Shown here: piece by piece, positions 21,849 through 30,404 of the stretch | How the letters are laid out: every line of letters begins with the position of its first letter | Numbering within the stretch: the first letter of the stretch is position 1 | Source: an uncultured Erythrobacter sp. | GTDB taxonomy: Bacteria; Pseudomonadota; Alphaproteobacteria; Sphingomonadales; Sphingomonadaceae | DNA: 59,712 nucleotides | Direction of reading: 5' to 3' | Assembly (NCBI GenBank): GCA_937969505.1 | Contig: CALBWA010000020.1 | Span: forward strand, 1-59,712 | The notes under the pieces: generated by a model | Database searches by the model: none | Seen by the model: only the letters and a program-made list of their open reading frames with translations | Told to the model about the DNA's origin: nothing | Position numbers and translations under genes: made by a program

Positions 21849-23611
21849 TAGATCATTCCTCTGGCCAGAAGAGGATCGTCTGACACTTCGTCCTGGCCGT
21901 CATCTTTGAGAGCTTCGCTGAACGCCCGGTCCTGGGACAAAAAGACATTGCCGCTCAGATCCTCCAGAAAATGCGTGCGCTTCAGGCGGTCCATCACCGG
22001 CCCCTTGACCTCGGATAGATGCAGCACAACACCTCCGTCGCCCAACCGGTGATTGATCGCCTCTAGGCTCTCAAGCCCCGATGCGTCGATCTCGTTTACT
22101 GCGCTACACATCAATATTACGCTGCGCACTGCCGGGTGATCGGCGACCTGCTCGAGCACATATTCCTCGAGCCAGCGGGCATTAAGATATGTCAGCGCCT
22201 CATCGATGCGGATCGAGAGAACGTGCGGCACAGTAAAGACCTTGTGCCGCTCGATATTGCGGAAATGTTCGGTCTCCGGAACCCGGCCGACAATTGCAGC
22301 ATGGGGACGGCTGGCCCGCCACAGATAGAGCATGAGGCCGACACCGACACCGGATATCACCCCAAGTTCGACCCCGGCGAGGAGCGTGACGCCTATGGTC
22401 GCCATATGCGCGGCAAAATCTGCCTTGGAGTAACGCCACAGAAGTTTCGGGGTCTTGAGATCCACCAGGCTGAGCACCGCGACGATAATCGTCGCAGCAA
22501 GCGTTGCGATCGGAAGACTGAACAACAAAGGTGTCAGAAACAATGTGGCAAGCGCGATACCGATGGCCGTGAAGGCACCTGCAGCAGGCGTTTCTGCCCC
22601 GGCGTCAAAATTGACAGCGGACCGGGCAAATCCGCCTGTCACCGGATATCCGCCCGAAAATGCGCTGGCGATATTGGCAGCTCCGAGACCGATCAGCTCC
22701 TGATCCGGCGCAATGCGCTGGCGCCGCTTCGCTGCCAGTGTTTGCGCCACCGAGACGCTTTCGACAAAACCGATGATCGATATGAGCAGGGCTGGCACCC
22801 AGAGCTGCTGGATCAGCGACAGGTCTGTGGAAGGCACTGCGAAAGGCGGCAACCCTTGCGGTATGGCACCCACGAGATTCACGCCCTTAGCCTGCAGGTC
22901 GAAAGCAAGGACAGCCAAAATCGTCAGAGCGACAGCAACCACGGGCCCAGCCTTGGCTGTCATATCAGCCGCGCGCGGTGGCATTCCCATTCTTTGCAAA
23001 GCCGGTTTCGCACCCTTGCGAACCCAGAACAGAAACAGTGTCACAGGCACGCCGACCGCCAGCGTCCAGTAATTGGTCGTCCCCAGCGACGCCGCGAGCG
23101 ACCCGAGCATGTCAGGCCAGTTGTCGCCGCCCGCAGATATCCCGAGAATATGCTTGAGCTGGCTGGTAGCGATCAGAATTCCCGAAGCCGTGATGAAGCC
23201 ACTAATCACAGGATGCGACAACAGATTGGCGAGAAAGCCAGCTCTTAATAGCCCTAAAATCGCGAGCATAATCCCCGATAGGAACGCCAGCGTAATGGCG
23301 GCCTCCAAATAGGCTGCCGTTCCCTGATCGGCGACAGCACCTGCGGCAGATGCGGTCATCAAGGATACAACTGCAACCGGGCCGACCGCCAGCGTCCGGC
23401 TCGTCCCAAATATCGCATAAAGCACCAGCGGGAGGATCGATGCATATAGGCCCACGACGGGCGGAAGTCCGGCGAGCAATGCATAGGCAAGGCTTTGCGG
23501 GATCAGCATGATCGTAACAATCACTGCCGCCATCAGATCATTCGATAGAACAGTCCGGTCATAGGTCCGGCCCCAGTCGAGGATCGGGAGATAGCGCGAA
23601 AGCATATGCAT
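21848..23611 (-). CDS. SulP-family anion transporter with STAS domain
   Basis: This 587-residue protein has a membrane domain of about 430 residues with the SulP entry signature (AAVIVTIMLIPQSLAYALLAGLP). The inner repeats include GFVESVSVAQTLAAKRRQ and GLGAANIASAFSGGYPVTGGFARSAVN. A C-terminal STAS domain (about 450-560) has the loop VNEIDASGLESLE. SulP proteins move sulfate and other anions. As the last gene of the sulfide operon (18 bp after sqr), it probably exports or imports the sulfate or sulfite end product. Direction is inference. Confidence 0.9.
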   Translation of the reverse strand: MHMLSRYLPILDWGRTYDRTVLSNDLMAAVIVTIMLIPQSLAYALLAGLPPVVGLYASILPLVLYAIFGTSRTLAVGPVAVVSLMTASAAGAVADQGTAAYLEAAITLAFLSGIMLAILGLLRAGFLANLLSHPVISGFITASGILIATSQLKHILGISAGGDNWPDMLGSLAASLGTTNYWTLAVGVPVTLFLFWVRKGAKPALQRMGMPPRAADMTAKAGPVVAVALTILAVLAFDLQAKGVNLVGAIPQGLPPFAVPSTDLSLIQQLWVPALLISIIGFVESVSVAQTLAAKRRQRIAPDQELIGLGAANIASAFSGGYPVTGGFARSAVNFDAGAETPAAGAFTAIGIALATLFLTPLLFSLPIATLAATIIVAVLSLVDLKTPKLLWRYSKADFAAHMATIGVTLLAGVELGVISGVGVGLMLYLWRASRPHAAIVGRVPETEHFRNIERHKVFTVPHVLSIRIDEALTYLNARWLEEYVLEQVADHPAVRSVILMCSAVNEIDASGLESLEAINHRLGDGGVVLHLSEVKGPVMDRLKRTHFLEDLSGNVFLSQDRAFSEALKDDGQDEVSDDPLLARGMI

Positions 23612-23629
23612 TTGCCCCTAGATTTGCGC

Positions 23630-24853
23630 CTATTGCGCGATCAAACCACCAGGGCCAGCGAGCCACTCGCGACCCTTGAGCATGCCGTTCCAATAAATCC
23701 ACGGCAGTGCATCGGCTTTGAGCATCCACGACAGCCGCGCTGGTTTTGTCCCGTCCACAAGCCAGTCGGGGAAGCTTGGCATCAGCTTGCCACCATAACC
23801 AAACTCAGCCAGCACGATCTTGCCGCGTTCAACGGTCAACGGGCATGATCCATATCCATCATAACCGGCCTTTGGCCCTTTGCCTGCAAGTTGCTGAAGC
23901 ACATTTACTGCCACAACAGGGGCTTGCTTACGCGCCGCCGCCATTGTTTTGGCATTAGGCATTGAACCTGCATCGCCCAGCCCAAAGACATTGGGGTAAC
24001 GCACATGTTGCAATGTGTGCTGGTCTACATCGGTGAATCCGCTTGCTGCAGCAAGAGGGCTGTCAGCTAGAAACTGCGGGGCGACTTGCGGGGGCACAAC
24101 ATGCAGCATGTCGAAATCGCGCGTCACTTCGCCTTCTTCGGTTGCAAATACTGCCTTTTGAGCTGGTCCATCGACAGAGATTAAATTGCTACCGAATTTC
24201 GTATTTACGTCATATTTTTCAATATATTCCATCAGGGCAGGGACATAGTCAGCCACCCCAAAGAGCACGCCGCCAGCGTTACGGAACTCGACATCTATAT
24301 TGCTGAGAACACCGCTGCGCATCCAGTGATCGCAGGACAAGTACATGGCTTTCTGAGGCGCGCCTGCGCATTTGATCGGCATAGGTGGCTGGCTGAAAAT
24401 GGCGCGGCCGCTCTTTAGCTTTTGGACCAATTCCCAGGTGTATGGCGCGAGATCATACCGATAGTTCGATGTGACACCGTTGTTGCCGAGGGTCTCCTCC
24501 AGACCGTCAATCTTCTCCCAAGCAAGCCGAATTCCTGGTGCGACAACGAGCGCTTCGTAGCCGATGGCCGTTCCATCTGCGAGGGTCACTTGGTTGTCTT
24601 CAGGCTGGAAGCTAGCAGCAGCTTGTTTGAGCCAAGTTACCCCTTTGGGCATGACGCTGGCTTCGGCCCGAACCGTGGTCTTCGCATCGAAAACGCCGCC
24701 TCCAACCATAGTCCAACCGGGTTGGTATGCATGGGTTTCGGCGGGCTCAATGATCGCAATATCGAGACCGGCTTGGCGCTTGAGCATAGATGCAGCTGCT
24801 GCGATCCCAGCAGCGCCGCCGCCGACGACGACAACCTTGTGTGAGGTAGACAT
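23630..24853 (-). CDS. sqr: Sulfide:quinone oxidoreductase (type II)
   Basis: This 407-residue flavoprotein has the FAD-binding VVVGGGAAGIAAA at 8-20. The redox cysteines are C162 (PIKCAGAPQ), with C174 close by, and C337 (YGSCPLT). The spacing matches mitochondrial-type SQR. It oxidises sulfide and passes electrons to quinone, giving a persulfide on a thiol acceptor. Electrons would enter the quinone pool used by the cytochrome bd oxidase encoded nearby. It lies between the DUF442 and SulP genes, with 18-bp gaps on both sides. Confidence 0.93.
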   Translation of the reverse strand: MSTSHKVVVVGGGAAGIAAAASMLKRQAGLDIAIIEPAETHAYQPGWTMVGGGVFDAKTTVRAEASVMPKGVTWLKQAAASFQPEDNQVTLADGTAIGYEALVVAPGIRLAWEKIDGLEETLGNNGVTSNYRYDLAPYTWELVQKLKSGRAIFSQPPMPIKCAGAPQKAMYLSCDHWMRSGVLSNIDVEFRNAGGVLFGVADYVPALMEYIEKYDVNTKFGSNLISVDGPAQKAVFATEEGEVTRDFDMLHVVPPQVAPQFLADSPLAAASGFTDVDQHTLQHVRYPNVFGLGDAGSMPNAKTMAAARKQAPVVAVNVLQQLAGKGPKAGYDGYGSCPLTVERGKIVLAEFGYGGKLMPSFPDWLVDGTKPARLSWMLKADALPWIYWNGMLKGREWLAGPGGLIAQ

Positions 24854-24871
24854 TTTACTCTCCCAAAATTC

Positions 24872-25282
24872 TTAAGTGAGCTTTTGGCTCATCGCAGTCA
24901 GATCATATCCAGCAGCAGCAGCCTGCATCAGCCGCTCTGACGGTTCCAAGCCCTCTGGATTGGCAAGCGCTTCAAGTGTGATGGACCGGGTGCCAGTGCG
25001 GCAATACGCTAGGACTGGTCCCACAGTGCCGCGCCGAACAGACCGAAAAGCTTCCGCTGCCGCGTCTGGAAAAGCTCCGCCAGCAACGGGGAGGTGATGG
25101 AATGCCATGCCTGCGGCTTGCGCTGCTTCGCGCATTTCAGCGACACTTGGCTGTCCTTCTTCTTCACCATCCGGGCGATTGCAGATGACCGCAGCGAACC
25201 CTTGGCTTGCTACGTCAGCCATATCTTCAGGGTTTAATTGAGGGGCAACTGCAAACTCTGCACCGACTCTACGGATCTCCAT
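24872..25282 (-). CDS. DUF442 (TIGR01244) sulfur transferase / phosphatase-fold protein
   Basis: This 136-residue protein has the protein-tyrosine-phosphatase loop CRTGTRS at C94-R99, in a dual-specificity phosphatase fold. DUF442 domains occur alone or fused to persulfide dioxygenases (Blh) in sulfide-oxidation operons and are taken as sulfur transferases or persulfide-handling enzymes. The gene starts in a TGATG overlap with the preceding YeeE-type gene. Position between the transporters and SQR supports a role in moving persulfide sulfur. Confidence 0.88.
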   Translation of the reverse strand: MEIRRVGAEFAVAPQLNPEDMADVASQGFAAVICNRPDGEEEGQPSVAEMREAAQAAGMAFHHLPVAGGAFPDAAAEAFRSVRRGTVGPVLAYCRTGTRSITLEALANPEGLEPSERLMQAAAAGYDLTAMSQKLT

Positions 25283-25701
25283 CAGCTCGCGCCTTCTGTG
25301 AGGCGCACAAGGAACATGCCCGCCAGCATTGCCGCAACAAAGATTGCAGCAGACAAAGGTTCAATAACCAGCGCTGCGATGCCGGGGCCAGGACACAGAC
25401 CTGCGACACCCCAGCCTATGCCGAACAGGGCAGAGCCGCCTATTAAACGCGGGGTGAGATCCGTCCGGGATGGAAGCGAAAAGGCATCTGCAAAGATTGG
25501 GCGCGTCAACTTGGGCTGGAATCGCCAAGCGATTGCCATGACGATCACCGCACCTCCCATGACAAATGCCAAGGTCGGGTCCCAATCTCCAAACAAATCG
25601 AGAAACCCGCGCACTCGTGCTGGGTCTGTCATTCCGCCCAAGGTGAGCCCGGCCCCAAACAACACGCCGGAAGCTAGAATAGGAAGGTTACGCTGGATCA
25701 T
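25282..25701 (-). CDS. YeeE/YedE-type sulfur transporter half (DUF6691)
   Basis: This 139-residue protein has four likely membrane helices. The GLCPGPGI motif carries the conserved Cys (C103), and the first helix pair shows FGAGLTLGGMTDPARV. Such half-size YeeE/YedE proteins come in pairs (PmpAB type) next to sulfide-oxidation genes and carry thiosulfate-like or sulfane-sulfur compounds through conserved cysteines. It overlaps the partner gene upstream by 4 nt. Confidence 0.88.
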   Translation of the reverse strand: MIQRNLPILASGVLFGAGLTLGGMTDPARVRGFLDLFGDWDPTLAFVMGGAVIVMAIAWRFQPKLTRPIFADAFSLPSRTDLTPRLIGGSALFGIGWGVAGLCPGPGIAALVIEPLSAAIFVAAMLAGMFLVRLTEGAS

Positions 25702-26147
25702 GGAAGCACCTCAAAACCGAAAGCGTTCATTGCAGCGACTGTCCCTATACCTGTCAGCATAAAGGTCGCAGTCGCTATCAGTGAGCGAGGCGAGAGGCGG
25801 CTCATGCCGCACACACCATGTCCGCTTGTGCAGCCACTACCGATGCGAGTGCCTGCACCGACCAACACGCCAGCGATCGCCAAAATGACGGGGCTTGCAA
25901 AACTTGGTTCTGAACGCCCGAGCAGCAGCATCACCAGAACCGCTCCAATCGGAAGGCCGACTAGAAACATCCAGGCGGAAGATTTGGGAAGACTGCTGTC
26001 GCTGATGCCCGCCGCTTGCGCCGCAATTCCAGACACGCCAGCAATGCGGCCCACGCCAAGCAGCATAAGAGCAGCAGCTAAGCCGATCAAAACCCCGCCG
26101 CCCAGTCCGGCTAAGGGGGCAGCATCAGGAAAGCCCGGTAAGGTCAT
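25698..26147 (-). CDS. YeeE/YedE family sulfur transporter half
   Basis: This 149-residue protein has four to five membrane helices and the signature GSGCTSGHGVCGMSRLSPRS, with cysteines C106 and C113. These Cys residues relay sulfur in YeeE. It is the first of two half-transporters and overlaps both the persulfide dioxygenase upstream and the DUF6691 gene downstream by 4 nt. No TusA-like carrier is present in this operon, so the DUF442 protein may take that part; this is inference. Confidence 0.88.
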   Translation of the reverse strand: MTLPGFPDAAPLAGLGGGVLIGLAAALMLLGVGRIAGVSGIAAQAAGISDSSLPKSSAWMFLVGLPIGAVLVMLLLGRSEPSFASPVILAIAGVLVGAGTRIGSGCTSGHGVCGMSRLSPRSLIATATFMLTGIGTVAAMNAFGFEVLP

Positions 26148-27076
26148 ACCGCATTCACCGGTATCTTAATGTAACTTACCCCGTTGTCTTCCGGCTCGGG
26201 TAAGCGGCCGCCGCGAATGTTCACTTGGACCGAAGGCATGATTAGGCTGGGCATTGCTAAGGTAGCATCACGTGCAGTTCTCATCGCGACGAAGTCGTCT
26301 TCAGAAGTTCCGTCTTTCACGTGGACGTTGCCTTCACGTTGCTGTTTGACGTTGCTTTCCCAAGCATATTCATCGCGCCCGGGTGCTTTGTAGTCGTGGC
26401 AAAGGAAAAGTCGCGTATCATCAGGTAGCTTCAAGAGGCGGCGGATTGATTGGAAAAGTTGCCTCGCATCGCCGCCTGGGAAGTCTGCCCTTGCGGTGCC
26501 AAAATCAGGCATGAACAGCGTATCACCCACGAACGCGGCATCACCGATTATGAAGGCCATATCGGCAGGAGTGTGACCGGGCACGTGGAGGGAAATGCAT
26601 TCAAGCTCACCAAGTTCAAACACTTCGCCATCGACGAACAGATGATCAAACTGCGACCCATCTCGTTCAAAATCAGTCCCTGCGTTGAACAGTTTGCCGA
26701 AGACATCCTGAACTCGAACGATCTCGCACCCAATCGCGAGCTTACCGCCAAGTCTTTCTTGAAGATAGGGCGCTGCCGAAATGTGATCAGCATGCGCATG
26801 GGTCTCAATGAGCCATATCACTTTCAAATTATGTGAATTTACATATTCAATGATAAGATCAGCGGATCCGTTTGAAGTTCGACCCGAAGCCGCCTCATAG
26901 TCCAGCACCGAGTCGATGATCGCGGCTTCTTTGGTAGCAGGGTCGTGTACGACATAGCTGACAGTGTTCGTTGCCTCGTCAAAGAAGCCCGCAATTGACG
27001 GGCGAAGAGCCTTGCCTTGCTGAGCTCGAGCGACCTGCTCTGAAGCAAGCTGCAAGGCGCCATCTACGCGACTCAT
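26144..27076 (-). CDS. blh: Persulfide dioxygenase (ETHE1/Blh-type metallo-hydrolase fold)
   Basis: This 310-residue protein has the metallo-beta-lactamase fold with THAHADH at 92-98, HVPGHTPAD and GDTLFMPD. The spacing and the FDEATNTVSYVV start match ETHE1/Blh persulfide dioxygenases, which use one iron to oxidise glutathione persulfide to sulfite. It is the first gene of the sulfide operon, with a good GGAG site, and is divergent from the peroxiredoxin-arsR pair. It would remove the persulfide made by SQR. Confidence 0.9.
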   Translation of the reverse strand: MSRVDGALQLASEQVARAQQGKALRPSIAGFFDEATNTVSYVVHDPATKEAAIIDSVLDYEAASGRTSNGSADLIIEYVNSHNLKVIWLIETHAHADHISAAPYLQERLGGKLAIGCEIVRVQDVFGKLFNAGTDFERDGSQFDHLFVDGEVFELGELECISLHVPGHTPADMAFIIGDAAFVGDTLFMPDFGTARADFPGGDARQLFQSIRRLLKLPDDTRLFLCHDYKAPGRDEYAWESNVKQQREGNVHVKDGTSEDDFVAMRTARDATLAMPSLIMPSVQVNIRGGRLPEPEDNGVSYIKIPVNAV

Positions 27077-27095
27077 GTCAATTCTCCAATTTAGT

Positions 27096-27110
27096 TACAT
27101 TAATTATGTA
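27096..27110. promoter_or_regulatory. Inverted repeat in the divergent sulfide-operon promoter
   Basis: TACAT-TAATT-ATGTA lies in a 74-bp AT-rich gap shared by the persulfide dioxygenase operon (minus) and the peroxiredoxin-arsR operon (plus). It is followed by a further ATATGTAT. It is a likely operator for the ArsR-type regulator, which would then control both operons and itself. Confidence 0.5.
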
Positions 27111-27150
27111 TATGTATTGCTTTTGAATTGTCAAGCGCTATAAGCCAAGT

Positions 27151-27801
27151 ATGGATACTAACTCGACCGGGCCCTGCACTGGCCTTCGCATTGGCGATAC
27201 GCCGCCTGACTTTGAAGCGAGAAGCACAATTGGGCCGGTTAAGCTCTCTTCTTACAGGGGAAGGTGGCTCGTCCTTTTTTCGCACCCTGCTGACTTTACG
27301 CCCGTTTGCACAACGGAGTTCGTTGAACTGGCTAAAGAGGCGAAGAAATTTGAAAAGCGCGATTGCGCGCTGATGGCGTTGTCGGTCGACAGTCTATTCT
27401 CACACTTCGCGTGGCTCCGCCTTATAAAGGAGCGCTTCGATATTGAGGTCCGCTTTCCAATCGTCGAAGATCCCACACTGGTAATCGGCAGGGCGTTCGG
27501 AATGGTTGCCCCAAATGACAATGATAGCGCGACAGTGCGCACCACGTTCTTCATCGACCCAGAAGGTATTATCCGCGCGATGACCTGCTATCCCGCCAAT
27601 GTCGGTCGCTCGATCCCCGAGATGTTACGGACACTTGATGCGTTGCAAGCCATCGATGCAAAAGGCGGGTTAGCGCCCGCCAATTGGCACTCAGGCGACC
27701 CTATGCTCAAAGCTCCCGCGCAAGATTTGGACGCAGTCTACAACTCGACTGACGATACCTCATGGTTCCTAAGCGATATGGCAAAAGAGGGTAGCAAATG
27801 A
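27151..27801 (+). CDS. 1-Cys peroxiredoxin (Prx6 type), co-transcribed with arsR
   Basis: This 216-residue protein has the peroxidatic cysteine C53 in SHPADFTPVCTTEF and the Prx6-type C-terminal domain. Three more cysteines (near residues 9, 71 and 150) are not in the usual resolving positions. It overlaps the arsR gene by 4 nt and is divergent from the sulfide operon. A role in reducing persulfides or peroxides made during sulfide oxidation, or in passing a redox signal to the regulator, is inference. The ribosome site is weak. Confidence 0.92.
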   Translation: MDTNSTGPCTGLRIGDTPPDFEARSTIGPVKLSSYRGRWLVLFSHPADFTPVCTTEFVELAKEAKKFEKRDCALMALSVDSLFSHFAWLRLIKERFDIEVRFPIVEDPTLVIGRAFGMVAPNDNDSATVRTTFFIDPEGIIRAMTCYPANVGRSIPEMLRTLDALQAIDAKGGLAPANWHSGDPMLKAPAQDLDAVYNSTDDTSWFLSDMAKEGSK

Positions 27802-28136
27802 GCGATAGCTTGATCGAAGAACTAAAAGCCCTTGCCCATCCGCTGCGTTTTCGCATTCTGGAAGTTCTAAAGGATGGCGAGCGCAATGTCGGCGAGATCG
27901 AAGATGCGGCGAGCATCGGGCAGCCAGCTCTTTCTCAGCAGCTTGGTGTTTTGAGGAAGGCGGGCCTTGTGAAAACCCGGAAAGACGCAAAGATGGTGTA
28001 CTACCGCCTTGGCGAAGAGCAGTTAGGGAAGCTTGCCAGTCTAGTCGTCGATCTCGTTCCGTCAGCAGACGAAGTAACCTCAAGTGCCAAGAGCTCGCCA
28101 TCCCCCGGTGTCGCCAATTTTGCACGGATGTCTTAG
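27798..28136 (+). CDS. ArsR-family regulator, cysteine-free, of the sulfide operon
   Basis: This 112-residue winged-helix protein has ALAHPLRFRILEVL in the first helices, GQPALSQQLGVLRKAGL as helix-turn-helix, and the wing RKDAKMVYYRL. Sequence and context match the BigR/SqrR/YgaV group that represses sulfide-oxidation genes. Those proteins sense persulfides with two cysteines, the first just after the R..IL segment. Here that position is Glu (RILEVL), and the whole protein has no cysteine, so the usual sensing chemistry is impossible. The last 25 residues are Ser/Pro-rich. Confidence 0.88.
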   Translation: MSDSLIEELKALAHPLRFRILEVLKDGERNVGEIEDAASIGQPALSQQLGVLRKAGLVKTRKDAKMVYYRLGEEQLGKLASLVVDLVPSADEVTSSAKSSPSPGVANFARMS

Positions 28137-28159
28137 CTTCGCCCTTACGCTATAGCTTT

Positions 28160-29446
28160 TCAGCCCACTAACTGGTGATCCTCCACCCAATCGCGCCGCA
28201 AGAAGGGTCCTGCTAGCATCATCAACAGCGCAGCAACCCCATATAACGACAGTGAATATAGCATTGAGTAACGCAGTGCTTCATCTTGATAGATCGGCAT
28301 TAGCGCATCTGACAGCGCGCCAAGCGCATATATGCCCCCGCCAAGGCCGATGAGATTGTTGATGAGCAGGAAGAGCGCAGACGCAGTCGCCCGCTCTGCT
28401 GGCTGCACCAAATGCTGAATGGCCGAAAGAACGGGCCCCAGCCAAACATATGCGAGTGCTTGCGGGATAAGAAACAGGAAAAACGCTGGCAGCGCATTGG
28501 AGCTTAGGATGCCTGCTGCAAAGAGCGGGATTCCCGCCACAAACGCAGCGCTCGGCAGAAACGCGTAATACGCTTTGTCGCGGCTCCCCAATCTGTCTCC
28601 CAGCCAGCCTCCGCCCAGAACGCCTGCCACCCCGCCCAGCAACAATAGGGCGCCAAAGAATTGCGACGTTTCAATCAGGTCTAACTTGAATGTGCGCTGC
28701 AATAAGCTGGGTAGCCAAAATGCGATCCCATAGCCCAGCATCGATGAGGATGCTGCGCCGAAAGACAGAAGGCAGAAGGACGGTTTGCGGGCCAGCAAAC
28801 GCGCCGTGTCCTTAAGTGATGAGCTTGGCGTTGCATTCGGCGTACCTTTGCTCACCTTGCGCGGTTTGTCGCGGACCAAGAGCTTAAATAGCGGGGCAAG
28901 AGCAACACCGGCCAAACCAACAACGAAGAAGGCGATGCGCCAATCGACGGTGGCCGCGATATAGCCGCCTGCCATCACACCAACGGCTGATCCTATGGGA
29001 ATACCCAGAGAGTAAATCGACAAAGCCCAAGCACGGCGTTCGGTCGGGAAATAATCGCCGATCAGTGCATATGATGGGGCAACACCTCCAGCCTCTCCAA
29101 CACCCACTCCGACCCTCGCCAAGAATATATGCCAGAACCCTTGGGCCAATCCGCATAATGCAGTGAAGGCGCTCCATACCACCAGCGAACCGGCAATTAC
29201 CCAGCTACGGCTTGTGCGGTCCGCCAAGGCCGCCAATGGAACCGCCAAGGTTGAGTAGAGCAAGGCAAAGGCAAGACCGCCGAGCAACCCCATTTCACCA
29301 TCACTAAGGTTGAGGTCGGCTTGAATTTGCGCAGCCAAAATTGCGAGTATCTGGCGATCAACGAAATTAAAAATATAGACGAGCAGCAGCATCACCAATA
29401 CAGTTCTTGGCTGCGGTGAGGCTCGCTGAATCTTCGTGTTTGTCAT
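28160..29446 (-). CDS. MFS transporter (spinster-like)
   Basis: This protein of about 428 residues has twelve membrane helices. The start at MTNTKIQR (29446) is preceded by GAGGA at good spacing; a TTG four codons upstream is rejected. The segment YIFNFVDRQILAIL opens helix 1, and LADRTSRSWVI is the loop 2-3 motif of the major facilitator superfamily, in the spinster-type branch frequent in sphingomonads. The substrate cannot be read. It is third in an operon with the TetR regulator and methyltransferase. Confidence 0.88.
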   Translation of the reverse strand: MTNTKIQRASPQPRTVLVMLLLVYIFNFVDRQILAILAAQIQADLNLSDGEMGLLGGLAFALLYSTLAVPLAALADRTSRSWVIAGSLVVWSAFTALCGLAQGFWHIFLARVGVGVGEAGGVAPSYALIGDYFPTERRAWALSIYSLGIPIGSAVGVMAGGYIAATVDWRIAFFVVGLAGVALAPLFKLLVRDKPRKVSKGTPNATPSSSLKDTARLLARKPSFCLLSFGAASSSMLGYGIAFWLPSLLQRTFKLDLIETSQFFGALLLLGGVAGVLGGGWLGDRLGSRDKAYYAFLPSAAFVAGIPLFAAGILSSNALPAFFLFLIPQALAYVWLGPVLSAIQHLVQPAERATASALFLLINNLIGLGGGIYALGALSDALMPIYQDEALRYSMLYSLSLYGVAALLMMLAGPFLRRDWVEDHQLVG

Positions 29447-29483
29447 TGAATTCCTCAATTGGCCGAATTGTCCGCGAGTGATG

Positions 29484-30350
29484 TCATGCGCTGGCCGATA
29501 TCAGCCATGCCTTGGCCTTCATCATGACACCCGCGCCATCCACATGATGCTTTTCATACAGAGAAAGCAGATCATTGCTGGCTTGGCGCAGTACGTCCTC
29601 TCCCGCTTCTTTGAGAAGCCGGCCAGCGGCCATTGATCCTAGCGCGAAGTTCAGGGCGTCTTGCGGCGTAGCGCCGGGGCCGCCCACGGCTTGCAACCCT
29701 TCGTAAGTTTCGGCCTCAAAATTCGCAAAGCCCGCATCGGTCAAAACTTCGCTTAAATACTCCAAGTCTTCAAATGCGAAGGGGCCGGGCGTACGCGGGA
29801 TAGCAGGCGGAACGTCTATGTGTGCTTTCACGATGCCCATCATCTCCACCATCCACAAATTGTCGCGCGGCGGGCCCCAAACAGCCAGATCAATGCGGCC
29901 GTCTTGGCGCAACAGGCTATGTAGGTTTGAAAAGGCTGCAATTGGCTCATCAAAGAACATACTGCCAAAGCGGGAATGCAGGCGGTCATAAGGCGCATCT
30001 TTCAACTGAACACTTGCCGCATCGGCGCAGACAAATTCTAGGTTTTTCATCCCGGCCATTTTCGCTCGCATTTTGGCCGCTTCTGTTAGATCGGGTGAAA
30101 TATCGACCCCTATGACTTTGCCAGAAGGGGCCACTGCCGCCGCTATCGCCAGACTTGTTGCGCCTCCGCCAAAGCCAATATCCAACACTGTCTGGTCAGG
30201 CTGATATTGCGCGCGGGCCAGCAACGCAACGCCGATCGGCTGGATCATATCTTCAAAGCATGTGAGGTTTTTGAGCCATTTTCTGCCCATCTCGCCTGCC
30301 CAATCTTCTGTCGCGGGGCTGGGTGAGGAAGTATGAATTTCATCCGTCAT
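29484..30350 (-). CDS. SAM-dependent methyltransferase, class I
   Basis: This protein of about 288 residues starts at MTDEIHTS (30350). Motif I is VLDIGFGGGATSLAIA, followed by the acidic VIGVDISPDL and an FVCADAASVQL segment. The C-terminal part (about 180-288) is helical, as in small-molecule methyltransferases of the Methyltransf_25/11 group. It is located between a TetR regulator and an MFS transporter on the same strand. A product that is methylated and then exported, or degraded, is possible; the substrate is unknown. Confidence 0.85.
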   Translation of the reverse strand: MTDEIHTSSPSPATEDWAGEMGRKWLKNLTCFEDMIQPIGVALLARAQYQPDQTVLDIGFGGGATSLAIAAAVAPSGKVIGVDISPDLTEAAKMRAKMAGMKNLEFVCADAASVQLKDAPYDRLHSRFGSMFFDEPIAAFSNLHSLLRQDGRIDLAVWGPPRDNLWMVEMMGIVKAHIDVPPAIPRTPGPFAFEDLEYLSEVLTDAGFANFEAETYEGLQAVGGPGATPQDALNFALGSMAAGRLLKEAGEDVLRQASNDLLSLYEKHHVDGAGVMMKAKAWLISASA

Positions 30351-30404
30351 GAGAGTGTCTTTCTCTGTAGCAATTTCAGGAAAGTCTTCCGTAGCCCTTG
30401 CCAA

